Assembly (NCBI GenBank): GCA_031292355.1
Contig: JARLHI010000080.1
Span: 124,001-188,000 of the forward strand
Direction: 5' to 3'
Origin: Candidatus Obscuribacterales bacterium
GTDB taxonomy: Bacteria > Cyanobacteriota > Vampirovibrionia > Obscuribacterales > Obscuribacteraceae
Length of the DNA stretch: 64,000 bases
The translations under genes and the position numbers were made by a program. Positions 8,962 to 16,699 of the stretch are shown here, piece after piece; the first letter of the stretch is position 1, and every line of letters begins with the position of its first letter. The notes under the pieces are model-generated. The model was not told the DNA's origin, searched no databases, and saw nothing but the letters and a program-made list of their open reading frames with translations.

Positions 8962-10577
8962 TGTCAATAAAGTCGATGTCATCGAATCAGACTAGTAACA
9001 AGTCAGCAGCCGTCAGCCAAATCACAACACACCCGGCACTCGCGATCATTGGCGTCCTTCTAGGAGCATTGACTTCGGTATTTACTGGTCGCCTGCTTTC
9101 TATTGGTCTAGCTGACGTTCAAGGAGCCATTGGTGCAAGTTCTGATTACATGACTTACATAACTACTGCATTTAATGCAGCAAATATGTTTATCGGTCCA
9201 CTGACTGTTTTCATGGGAGCAATACTCGGTGCTCGTCGCGTATTGCTATGGGCGAGTGCAATTTTTATTCTCGCAGAGTTTCTGTCACCATTTGCAACAC
9301 ATAATCCTCTGGTATTTTTAGTCCTACAAACCATAGCGGGTCTTGCTGCAGGAACTTACTATCCACTCACATTCACAATCATCATTCGAAATTTTTCTTT
9401 GAAATATCTCTATCTAGGACTTGCTATTTACGCCCTTGATATTCTTGCGTCTACCAACATCGCTCATCTTGTTGAAAGCTTTTACATCACGCATTTATCC
9501 TGGCAATGGATATTCTGGAATGCATTGCTACCAGCTCCAATAATGATGTTCTGTGTTTACTTTGGCATTCCTAGACAGCCCATTGCTAAGCCCAAAGCAG
9601 GCATGGAATTTTGGGGTTTTCTTTACGCCGCTTTTGCTTTTACCTTCATCTACATTGGTTTAGATCAAGGCGAACGACTCGATTGGCTCAATTCGCCGTG
9701 GATTGCCGCTTACTTTGGCGTAGGCATATTCCTTCTGTTTGCGACGCTTTTTTCACATGCTAGAAAGCCCAATCCGATGATCAATCTAAGCTTTTTACGC
9801 AGTCGAAATTTTCTAATTCTTGGATTTGTGCTCGTTTGTTTTCGTTTCTTATTGCTAGAGCCAACGCTGCTAATTCCTAGCTACCTAGCACTTCTGCACA
9901 ATTACCGTCCAGAGCAAACGGCAGCAGTTCTTGCATGGATTGCGGTTCCTGAACTCTTACTTGCTCCCATTGCGGGTCTTCTTTTGTATAAAGTAGATTC
10001 GAGATTTGTTTGCGCATTCGGTTTTGCTTTAGTCGGACTCAGCAGCTATGCCAGTTCAAGATTAGACCCAGCCTGGACCGGCGAAACATTCCTTTTTGAC
10101 CAATTAATAACGGCTGCAGGACTTGCTCTGGCCCTAACTGGTTTGATTGCCACTTTGCTTAGGTCAGCTTTAAAAGTAGGGGCGCTATCCAACCCGGTCA
10201 ATATCTTGACCATATCCTGCTGGTTTCAAACTTGCAGACTTTTTGGTGCTGAAATTGGCAAAGCAATATTGTCTCGCTTCTTGAAAGTGCAGAGTGATTT
10301 TCACTATTCAGTTGTCTCAGCACACATAAACGGCGACTGGTTGACCAATGACAGGCTAAAAGCGCTGACGTTCAATAATTTCGGTGCAGGCTCTGGTATA
10401 GATGATGCAAAAGTAAAAGCGTTAATAGAATTAGGTGGCAGTTTAAAACAGCAGGTGGGTCTGCTGGCCTTTAGCGATGGCTTTGTTCTGGTCGCGCTCA
10501 GTGCCGCATGTTGCATACTGGCAATTGGTTTCGTCAGCTATTCACCGCCATTGGTGGCTGCCAAAAGCAGCAAGTAA
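8961..10577 (+). CDS. EmrB/QacA-like (DHA2) MFS drug exporter
   Basis: Proton-driven inner-membrane exporter of the 14-segment DHA2 family. The 538-residue protein is hydrophobic throughout with about 14 predicted membrane segments; GARRVLLWASAIFILAEF carries the loop 2-3 arginine motif and IAGLAAGTYYPLTFTII resembles the motif-C region. The start is GTG 8961, overlapping the adaptor stop by one base; ATG 8976 is an alternative six codons in. With its neighbours it forms a TolC-EmrA-EmrB tripartite system. Substrate cannot be read; the neighbouring MarR gene suggests induction by small aromatic or lipophilic compounds. Confidence 0.88.
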   Translation: MSIKSMSSNQTSNKSAAVSQITTHPALAIIGVLLGALTSVFTGRLLSIGLADVQGAIGASSDYMTYITTAFNAANMFIGPLTVFMGAILGARRVLLWASAIFILAEFLSPFATHNPLVFLVLQTIAGLAAGTYYPLTFTIIIRNFSLKYLYLGLAIYALDILASTNIAHLVESFYITHLSWQWIFWNALLPAPIMMFCVYFGIPRQPIAKPKAGMEFWGFLYAAFAFTFIYIGLDQGERLDWLNSPWIAAYFGVGIFLLFATLFSHARKPNPMINLSFLRSRNFLILGFVLVCFRFLLLEPTLLIPSYLALLHNYRPEQTAAVLAWIAVPELLLAPIAGLLLYKVDSRFVCAFGFALVGLSSYASSRLDPAWTGETFLFDQLITAAGLALALTGLIATLLRSALKVGALSNPVNILTISCWFQTCRLFGAEIGKAILSRFLKVQSDFHYSVVSAHINGDWLTNDRLKALTFNNFGAGSGIDDAKVKALIELGGSLKQQVGLLAFSDGFVLVALSAACCILAIGFVSYSPPLVAAKSSK

Positions 10578-10594
10578 TCGATCTCCAGTGTAGA

Positions 10595-10668
10595 TTGCAA
10601 ATTTTCATTTAGCTGCTTTGCAAACTCCGAAGGCAACCTTTGAAGTTCACCTTCATATGTGCAATAAT
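10595..10668 (+). promoter_or_regulatory. Candidate promoter and MarR operators upstream of the MarR gene
   Basis: Two inverted repeats lie here: TTGCAAA (10595-10601) with TTTGCAA (10617-10623), and TGAAG-N5-CTTCA (10641-10655). A possible promoter TTGAAG (10640-10645), 17 nt, AATAAT (10663-10668) overlaps the second repeat, which would fit autorepression. Its start point would fall near ATG 10675, implying a leaderless message. All by eye. Confidence 0.4.
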
Positions 10669-10674
10669 TTTCCT

Positions 10675-11121
10675 ATGGACAAACACAAAGTTAAGGTCGA
10701 TGCCGTTTTAGTCGCGGCTGGTGAATTGCACGGTATCCTCGGCAGGCTCAAGAGAAGGCTACGCGAGGAATACAACACGGGCGATCTCACGCTCTCGCAG
10801 CTTGCAGTTCTCGGGCATCTTGATCGCAACGGTCCGGCCACCGTCACGAACCTGGCTAAAGCCGAGGGCGTGCGCTCTCAATCAATGGGAGCAACTGTGG
10901 CTACTCTTGAGGCAGCCGGTTTGGTCAGCGGCTCTGCTGATCCCAATGATGGCCGGCAGACCGTCATCCATATAACCCCTTTGTGCCGCGAAAAGATTGA
11001 TGCGAGGCTAGCTGCACGACAGGATTGGTTGTTTCGCTCAATCAAAGCAAAATTATCTCCCCCAGAGCAGGAGCAGCTGGCCAGTGCAATCCAGTTACTC
11101 AAAAGACTTGTCGACGAATAA
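10675..11121 (+). CDS. MarR-family transcriptional regulator
   Basis: Dimeric winged-helix DNA-binding protein that usually represses efflux or detoxification genes until a ligand binds. From ATG 10675 it is 148 residues, the usual MarR length, with the helix-turn-helix and wing in LTLSQLAVLGHL...ATVTNLAKAEGVRSQSMGATVATLEAAGLV...DPNDGRQTVIHIT. Upstream in-frame starts (ATG 10657, TTG 10618) add only non-conserved residues. It directly follows the EmrB-like exporter gene and has palindromes at its own promoter, so it probably controls itself and the efflux or membrane genes nearby. The next gene starts 21 nt later. Confidence 0.9.
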   Translation: MDKHKVKVDAVLVAAGELHGILGRLKRRLREEYNTGDLTLSQLAVLGHLDRNGPATVTNLAKAEGVRSQSMGATVATLEAAGLVSGSADPNDGRQTVIHITPLCREKIDARLAARQDWLFRSIKAKLSPPEQEQLASAIQLLKRLVDE

Positions 11122-11142
11122 ATAACAAACAGGAAAATACTT

Positions 11143-11484
11143 ATGTCAGACCCCATGCAATTAGTTACATACGTGTCCTATTTTTTTGGTGGTGGATTTA
11201 TCACAAACGCCATTCCACACTTTGTCCGTGGAGTGATGGGACAACCATTCCAGAGTCCTTTCGCCAAACCTCCTGGTCAGGGACTTTCGACTTCCACAGT
11301 CAACGTATTGTGGGGATTCTTCAATCTTGTTGTGGCGTATTTGCTCATATGTCGGGTTGGCATGTTTAATTTGCGCTCCACTGATCACATAATTGCTCTT
11401 GGTCTTGGTGTCCTTCTGATGAGTGTTCTGACGGCGCGCTTGTTTGGCCGTTTCCACGGTGGCAATGCTCCTCACTTGTCATGA
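11143..11484 (+). CDS. Conserved small membrane protein, unknown function
   Basis: A 113-residue protein with about three hydrophobic segments (near residues 7-28, 55-74 and 83-104) and a conserved-looking N-terminal half GGGFITNAIPHFVRG followed by a Phe/Pro-rich loop. I recall similar short proteins in other bacteria, all without a known role. It follows the MarR gene by 21 nt with an AGGAAA ribosome site and is probably co-transcribed, which makes it a candidate member of that regulon. No function assigned. Confidence 0.75.
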   Translation: MSDPMQLVTYVSYFFGGGFITNAIPHFVRGVMGQPFQSPFAKPPGQGLSTSTVNVLWGFFNLVVAYLLICRVGMFNLRSTDHIIALGLGVLLMSVLTARLFGRFHGGNAPHLS

Positions 11485-11521
11485 ACAGTGCTCCGACCGC
11501 AAAAGACTATAATTAGCGGTC

Positions 11522-12505
11522 ATGAATCTAACTCGACTGTCACCCCAAGAAATTGCTGGCACATTGCTTGTGTCGAGTTCGCTGGCATACATTCTTGCTT
11601 CGACGTTGTTGCTCGCTTTCAAGCGACTGGTCCTGAAAGAAAAATCAACCACGTCGTTTTCACGCAGCCATGACATATTCATCTCGATCGCAGCGATAGC
11701 CTGCATCATCTGCCTGCTTTATGGTCTATTCATCGAACCTTATCAGCTTGATGTCACTCACACAAAATTATTTAGTCCGAAAATAACCACAGGCAGTGTT
11801 CGCGTTGCTTTGATTTCTGATTTACATACCGAAAGAACAATCCGCCTAGAAGAACAATTACCAGCTGTTATTGCTGCTGAAAAGCCAGATATCGTAGTTT
11901 TTACTGGCGACGCCTTGAACGAAAAACAGGGACTTGATGTATTTCAAAAATGCATGACAGCTATTGCCAAACTAGCGCCCACTTATGCTGTAGATGGCAA
12001 CCATGATGTGCGCCAATTTCCGAACGTCAAGCTCTATCCAGGAACCGGCGTCATACAACTCAATTGCAAAACAATCGAGCAAAATGTAAGAGGCAACATC
12101 ATCTCTTTAACCGGAGCGCCTGTTGACAAAGAAGGAAGTATAAAAGGCCTCATTGCGGCGCTTAAAGACAACACCTACAACATTTTGCTGCATCACTTCC
12201 CAGCCACAATTTTGTTGCTTAAAACGCCCGGAGACGAGCAGTTAAATCACAGTAAAATCGATTTACTTTGCGCTGGTCATACTCATGGTGGTCAAATCTG
12301 TTTGCCATTCTACGGAGCCATTATTACGCATTCTGGCACCAGCAAAAAGTACGAAAGCGGCTTTTATCAGGTGGGAAAAGTCGCCCTTTATGTCAATCGG
12401 GGAATCGGCATGGATGGCGGAATGTCTCCACGCATTCGTTTTCTGGCTAAACCCGAAGTGACCATTTTCGATATCACTGCAGATAAGCCAGCCGAGGAAA
12501 AATAG
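11522..12505 (+). CDS. Membrane-anchored metallophosphoesterase (YkuE/YaeI-like)
   Basis: Calcineurin-type two-metal phosphoesterase. All metal-ligand blocks are present: D100-x-H102 (SDLHTE), GD129-130 (FTGDALN), GNHD at 159-162, H224/H225 (LLHHFP) and GHTHGGQ at 252-258. Two N-terminal membrane segments (about 11-33 and 51-71) anchor it with the catalytic domain outside the cytoplasm, as in YaeI/YkuE relatives that act on lipid or nucleotide-linked phosphates. ATG 11522. Its TAG stop overlaps the GTG start of the thioesterase gene by one base, so the pair is coupled. Substrate unknown. Confidence 0.88.
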   Translation: MNLTRLSPQEIAGTLLVSSSLAYILASTLLLAFKRLVLKEKSTTSFSRSHDIFISIAAIACIICLLYGLFIEPYQLDVTHTKLFSPKITTGSVRVALISDLHTERTIRLEEQLPAVIAAEKPDIVVFTGDALNEKQGLDVFQKCMTAIAKLAPTYAVDGNHDVRQFPNVKLYPGTGVIQLNCKTIEQNVRGNIISLTGAPVDKEGSIKGLIAALKDNTYNILLHHFPATILLLKTPGDEQLNHSKIDLLCAGHTHGGQICLPFYGAIITHSGTSKKYESGFYQVGKVALYVNRGIGMDGGMSPRIRFLAKPEVTIFDITADKPAEEK

Positions 12506-12978
12506 TGTCAGACACCGAAAAAACAAAAAACCGCGAAAGCCAGATTGCCGAAGAAGTCGGTGCTGCTATGCTTGAAACTGACGTTGTTGCAAATGTTCTC
12601 GGGATGAAGCTAAATCAAATTAAACCCGGATTTGCCTCGGTGACGATGCCGGTGCGAGCAGATATGCTCAATAGCCATGGCACCTGTCATGGTGGCATGA
12701 CTTTTACTCTTGCAGACACTGCGTTTGCTTATGCATGTAATTCTCGCAACGAAAAGACAGTTGCTCTTGCTTGCAACATCACTTTTGCTCTAGCCGTTTA
12801 TGAAGGCGACACCCTTTGTGCCACGGCGGAAGAAGAGGTTCTGAATGGACGCACCGGTCTCTACAACGTGACCATCACAAACAGCCGTGGCGATAAGGTC
12901 GCCTTTTTTAGAGGTAATTCGTATAAAACTTCTCACCCGGTGGTCTCCAAACTGCCGAAACCGGCCAATGGGACCTAA
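12505..12978 (+). CDS. PaaI-like hotdog thioesterase
   Basis: Probably hydrolyses aryl- or acyl-CoA thioesters in the cytoplasm. The 157-residue hotdog domain carries the PaaI signature NSHGTCHGGMTFTLADTAFA at residues 56-75, with the catalytic Asp (D71) and the substrate-binding HGG. GTG 12505 overlaps the upstream stop. The neighbourhood contains no phenylacetate genes, so the name reflects fold rather than pathway; it may salvage CoA from dead-end thioesters. Confidence 0.85.
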   Translation: MSDTEKTKNRESQIAEEVGAAMLETDVVANVLGMKLNQIKPGFASVTMPVRADMLNSHGTCHGGMTFTLADTAFAYACNSRNEKTVALACNITFALAVYEGDTLCATAEEEVLNGRTGLYNVTITNSRGDKVAFFRGNSYKTSHPVVSKLPKPANGT

Positions 12979-13066
12979 ATCCCTAAATTTTTGCCAAAAC
13001 AAGCTTTCACGTCTTTTTCATAAGTGCCCGATAAAGTCGGAAGATGAAGCGGAGGAAGCACGGCAG

Positions 13067-13351
13067 ATGGGATTACCTTTAGAAGTCGAAGCCCGGATAC
13101 TAACAGCAGGAGCCGAACAAGCCAAAACACAGGCAGACTACGACCAGGCCAAACAACTCTATACAAAGGCATTGAGTCTTCTCGAACACGCACACGGCAA
13201 TCTCAGTATGGAAGTAGCCGTCATCTGCATGGATATTGCCGAGATGTTCGAAGAATCAGGTAATTCAAGCGAATCTGTACTCTACATAGAGCGCATGCGC
13301 AACATCGTTTCTTATCAAAAATCTCACTGTGACAATCCACTGCTGGTCTAG
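13067..13351 (+). CDS. Short TPR-repeat protein
   Basis: Residues 1-94 from ATG 13067 fold as two to three tetratricopeptide-like helix pairs: AEQAKTQADYDQAKQLYTKAL and VAVICMDIAEMFEESGNSSES have the TPR spacing of small and aromatic residues. GGAGG at 13051-13055 favours this start, though spacing is long (11 nt); ATG 12968, overlapping the thioesterase stop, would add 33 residues without TPR character. Likely a protein-protein adaptor. It converges on the ArsC-like gene at 13437. Confidence 0.65.
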   Translation: MGLPLEVEARILTAGAEQAKTQADYDQAKQLYTKALSLLEHAHGNLSMEVAVICMDIAEMFEESGNSSESVLYIERMRNIVSYQKSHCDNPLLV

Positions 13352-13436
13352 CCATATAGCCAGAAGTGTGACCTGTCGGGACGGAGCGCGGATTGACTGC
13401 TGGGGGAACATCAGCCAACCCGCTCTGATTGCCCGA

Positions 13437-13781
13437 TTAACCCAAGACCTTTTCGTAAGCCTCTTCGTTAAAACCAACCAGCAAGGTTTTACCAACGCGC
13501 AGAGTCGGCGCGCGCAAGTTTCCGCTTGGACCAATCATTAAGGAAAGCAGCGTTTCGTCTGCGGGCTTGTCTTTGTGCAAATCAAAATGCACCAGCTTTG
13601 TGCCTTTAGTCGCGTACAACTGGTCAGCAGAGCCTGCAAGCTTTAAAGCATCAGCTTCTGAAAGACGCACTTTGCGAGCATCAACAAGCTCACCTGGCTG
13701 AATTTTTTTCGCTTCCAAAAAATCCTGCGCCTTCTGGCAAGTATTGCAATTTTTTCGATGATAAATCCAGTCAAGAGTCAT
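13437..13781 (-). CDS. ArsC/Spx-family thioredoxin-fold protein
   Basis: A 114-residue member of the ArsC/Spx/YffB family. It keeps an N-terminal redox pair CNTC at residues 12-15 (YHRKNCNTCQKAQDFL) and the family RAPTLRVGKTLLVGF C-terminal strand. CxxC as in Spx, rather than the single active Cys of arsenate reductase ArsC, argues for a redox-sensing or reductase role, but no detoxification or RNA polymerase partner is nearby. It starts inside the end of the SpoU methyltransferase gene (11-bp overlap), so the two are co-translated. Confidence 0.8.
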   Translation of the reverse strand: MTLDWIYHRKNCNTCQKAQDFLEAKKIQPGELVDARKVRLSEADALKLAGSADQLYATKGTKLVHFDLHKDKPADETLLSLMIGPSGNLRAPTLRVGKTLLVGFNEEAYEKVLG

Positions 13782-14508
13782 TTAGTTTTACCTCAGTTTT
13801 TTTGCCTATTCTAGCAATTTCATATGCGGCGATTCCAAAAGCTACAGCCACGTTTAAAGATTCTTTTGTCCCCTTCATGGCAATGTGACAAACCAGGTCG
13901 CAAATACTCAATGCTTCTTCACTGACACCTGAGACCTCATTGCCGAGCACCATACATAGTGGCATCTTCAGTTTGACGGGAAAATCAGGATCATTCAAAC
14001 GTTCTAAATCAACACTTGTTTTGGTTAGCTCCAACCCTAGCAAAAACACGCCCTCTCCTTTTAAAGCTTGCAACGTTTCTAGCGAGGCGTGAGAATATTT
14101 CCAGCTAATATGCTCTTCCGCTCCAAGGCTTGCCTTGGTCACATCTTTTCGATTCGGAACGCCGCAGATGCCAGAAAGAAAAATTTTCTCAAAGCCGATG
14201 GCGTCAGCTGTGCGGAAAATCGAGCCAATATTTTGCAAACTACGCAAGTCTTCAAGCAATGCAAGCAATCGAGCCGGTTGTTCGGGAGTCACAGAAGGTC
14301 CACCTTCGAGTGAGTTTTGCTCAACCAGATAAACTTCTTTTTTCTCCATCTGCTCGAGCAGCTCGACTGGTTTCAGAGTACATCGACGTTTGCAGTTAAC
14401 ACAGATTGCTCTTTGAAAACCGTTGGATGCCTGACTGACAATAGACTCTTGGTGGCTTGCGCTATCGAACACGAAACGGCAATCGGGGTACGGACAACGA
14501 GTTTCCAT
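13771..14508 (-). CDS. SpoU/TrmH-family RNA 2'-O-methyltransferase with N-terminal zinc ribbon
   Basis: SAM-dependent ribose methylation of tRNA or rRNA. The C-terminal trefoil-knot domain has motif 1 LRSLQNIGSIFRTADAIGF, motif 2 LGNEVSGVSEEAL and motif 3 MKGTKESLNVAVAFGIAAYE. Ahead of it lies a possible metal-binding ribbon with CPYPDC (residues 5-10) and CVNCKRRC (about 36-43), not usual in the bare TrmH core. Total 245 residues from ATG 14508. Target nucleotide cannot be told from sequence. It is divergent from acsA with about 245 bp between. Confidence 0.87.
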   Translation of the reverse strand: METRCPYPDCRFVFDSASHQESIVSQASNGFQRAICVNCKRRCTLKPVELLEQMEKKEVYLVEQNSLEGGPSVTPEQPARLLALLEDLRSLQNIGSIFRTADAIGFEKIFLSGICGVPNRKDVTKASLGAEEHISWKYSHASLETLQALKGEGVFLLGLELTKTSVDLERLNDPDFPVKLKMPLCMVLGNEVSGVSEEALSICDLVCHIAMKGTKESLNVAVAFGIAAYEIARIGKKTEVKLNDS

Positions 14509-14754
14509 TTTATTTCAGCTCACAAATTTATCTGGCAGTCTTTCCATCGCTCTCTTGTCAACTCAAAAATTTAGGCGACTTTTGGCAACGAAAAACGCCA
14601 TATACAGTATTGTTAAACTTCGCAGCCGATCAGCCTAGCCAACCCAGCTGGCCGCATCGAGTATGTCGTCTTTTATTGTTCAAATTCCGAATCATATCCG
14701 ATCATGATGGTTTCTCTTAATTAACGTCTTTAACTGGCTGAGCCGGAGGAAGTA

Positions 14755-16572
14755 ATGAAGTTGGTGGAAAAAAACAAAGGCACCGAAGTTAGCCACAGCG
14801 CCGCTAACAGTTCGCCGCAAGACGAAAACAATGGCGGCAAGACGCGCCCGGAGCTGATCAAAAAAGCCAGCACGCGAGCGAATCTGGAAAATTACGAGGA
14901 AGCATACGCCGGTTTTTCGTGGCAGGACGCGCGCAAAGAAATTTCTTATTTTGCCGATGGTAAAGTCAATGCGGCTCACAATGCCGTAGACAGACACCTC
15001 AATAATGGCCGCCGCAACAAAGTAGCTCTATATGCTGTGGGTTCAGACAATAAGCTCGAAAAACTCACATTTCAAGAAATCAGCGAGCAAAGTAATCGCA
15101 TCGGCAATGCTCTCAAGAGCTTGGGCATCAAGAAAGGCGATCGCGTTTTTGTCTTTTTACCACGTGTTTGTGAGCTTTATACGTCAACTATCGCCATCGC
15201 TAAAATCGGCGCTGTCGCCGGTCCTTTATTTTCAGCTTTTGGTCCTGACGCATTGCGCGATCGCCTGCGCGACAGCGGAGCTAAAGTGATAATCACCAAT
15301 GCCGCCCTCAAAGACAAATTAGACTCAATCAGAGGACAGCTACCAGAACTCGAGTATGTAATAGTCACGGATGTCGAGCAAAACAAACTGGGACATCAAG
15401 AACTTGGTTTCAAGGAACTCGTCGCCAAACAGTCAGACAAACTCAACTGCGAACAAATGGATCCAGACGATCCGCTTTACTTGCTCTATACGTCTGGCAC
15501 AACAGGCAAACCAAAAGGCATTGTGCACGTGCACGGCGATATCATCGGGCATCACATGACGACTAAATGGGTCCTCGATTTACGCGACGACGATGTTTAC
15601 TGGTGCACGGCGGATCCAGGCTGGGTTACAGGCACCGTATATGGTATCTTCGGTCCCTGGTCGAACGGTGTGTCTTGCGTCAGCTACGAAGGCCGATTTG
15701 ACGCCGACAGCTGGTATAAGCTGATTGACAAGCTGAAAATCACAGTTTGGTATACAGCACCAACAGCTCTACGCATGTTGATGAAAGCTGGTGATGATGC
15801 GGTTTATCGTCACAGCCTCGAAAGCGTTAGACATATTTGCAGCGTCGGTGAGCCTCTTAATCCAGAGGTCGTACGCTGGGGTATGAAAGTTTACGGCTTG
15901 CCCATTCACGACAACTGGTGGCAAACAGAAACAGGCATGCAATTGATTTGCAACATTCCATGCTTGCCGGTTAAGCCAGGCTCCATGGGCAAACCACTGC
16001 CTGGAGTTTACGCTGCCATCGTCGACGATGAAGGTAACGAACTCGAAGCGGGAAAATTGGGCAAACTAGTAGTCAAGCCAACCTTCCCAAACATTTTGCG
16101 ACAGGTCTGGCGCAACCAAGAAAAATACAATGAGTATTTTAAAATTCCAGGCTGGTACTTCAGCGGAGATAACGCCTGGAAAGACGAAGATGGCTATTTC
16201 TGGTTTGTTGGTCGCGCTGACGACGTCATCAACACTGCTGGACACCGTGTTGGTCCATTCGAAGTGGAATCGGCTCTAGTCGAGCATCCATCAGTAGCTG
16301 AGGCTGGTGTCATCGGTAAGCCGGACCATGAGCGTGGCGAAATCATCAAAGCCTTTATCGTTCTAAGCAATGGCGTTGAGGCAAGCGACAAGCTAATTGA
16401 AGAAATTAAAGATTATACAAAGAAGCAACTGGCTGCCCATGCCTATCCGCGCGAAATCGAAATCAAGGACAGCTTGCCCAAAACGCGCTCCGGCAAGATT
16501 ATGCGACGATTGCTCAAAGCCTGGGAACTGGGTCTGCCGACTGGTGATATTTCCTCTCTAGAAGACGATTAG
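14755..16572 (+). CDS. acsA: Acetyl-CoA synthetase (acetate-CoA ligase, AMP-forming)
   Basis: Activates acetate to acetyl-CoA via acetyl-AMP. The 605-residue ANL-superfamily enzyme has the P-loop YTSGTTGKPKG, the core motif DNWWQTETG that sets the acetate pocket, YFSGDNAWKDEDGYFWFVGRADD hinge region and the C-terminal catalytic lysine in LPKTRSGKIMRR, the usual site of regulatory acetylation. It resembles the shorter AcsA type (about 570) with a charged N-terminal leader. GGAGGAAGTA before ATG 14755 is a strong ribosome site. It could assimilate acetate made from ethanolamine-derived acetaldehyde, but that link is inferred. Confidence 0.94.
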   Translation: MKLVEKNKGTEVSHSAANSSPQDENNGGKTRPELIKKASTRANLENYEEAYAGFSWQDARKEISYFADGKVNAAHNAVDRHLNNGRRNKVALYAVGSDNKLEKLTFQEISEQSNRIGNALKSLGIKKGDRVFVFLPRVCELYTSTIAIAKIGAVAGPLFSAFGPDALRDRLRDSGAKVIITNAALKDKLDSIRGQLPELEYVIVTDVEQNKLGHQELGFKELVAKQSDKLNCEQMDPDDPLYLLYTSGTTGKPKGIVHVHGDIIGHHMTTKWVLDLRDDDVYWCTADPGWVTGTVYGIFGPWSNGVSCVSYEGRFDADSWYKLIDKLKITVWYTAPTALRMLMKAGDDAVYRHSLESVRHICSVGEPLNPEVVRWGMKVYGLPIHDNWWQTETGMQLICNIPCLPVKPGSMGKPLPGVYAAIVDDEGNELEAGKLGKLVVKPTFPNILRQVWRNQEKYNEYFKIPGWYFSGDNAWKDEDGYFWFVGRADDVINTAGHRVGPFEVESALVEHPSVAEAGVIGKPDHERGEIIKAFIVLSNGVEASDKLIEEIKDYTKKQLAAHAYPREIEIKDSLPKTRSGKIMRRLLKAWELGLPTGDISSLEDD

Positions 16573-16594
16573 TCGTCAAATTAAAAACTTCAGC

Positions 16595-16638
16595 GTGAAT
16601 ATGCTCAGTAGATGATTTATTCTATTGAGCATATTCAC
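16595..16638. repeat. 18-bp inverted repeat (long hairpin) after acsA
   Basis: GTGAATATGCTCAGTAGA (16595-16612) pairs with TCTATTGAGCATATTCAC (16621-16638) around an 8-nt loop; 17 Watson-Crick pairs and one G-U. No T-run follows on either strand, so it is not a standard intrinsic terminator. It may be a 3' end stabiliser, an RNA processing site or a terminator variant between acsA and dnaB. Confidence 0.7.
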
Positions 16639-16699
16639 AAATTCAATCAAAGCGCGTGGAAATTGAACTTTTTCCCAATTCCATACGTATTAGAGAGTA

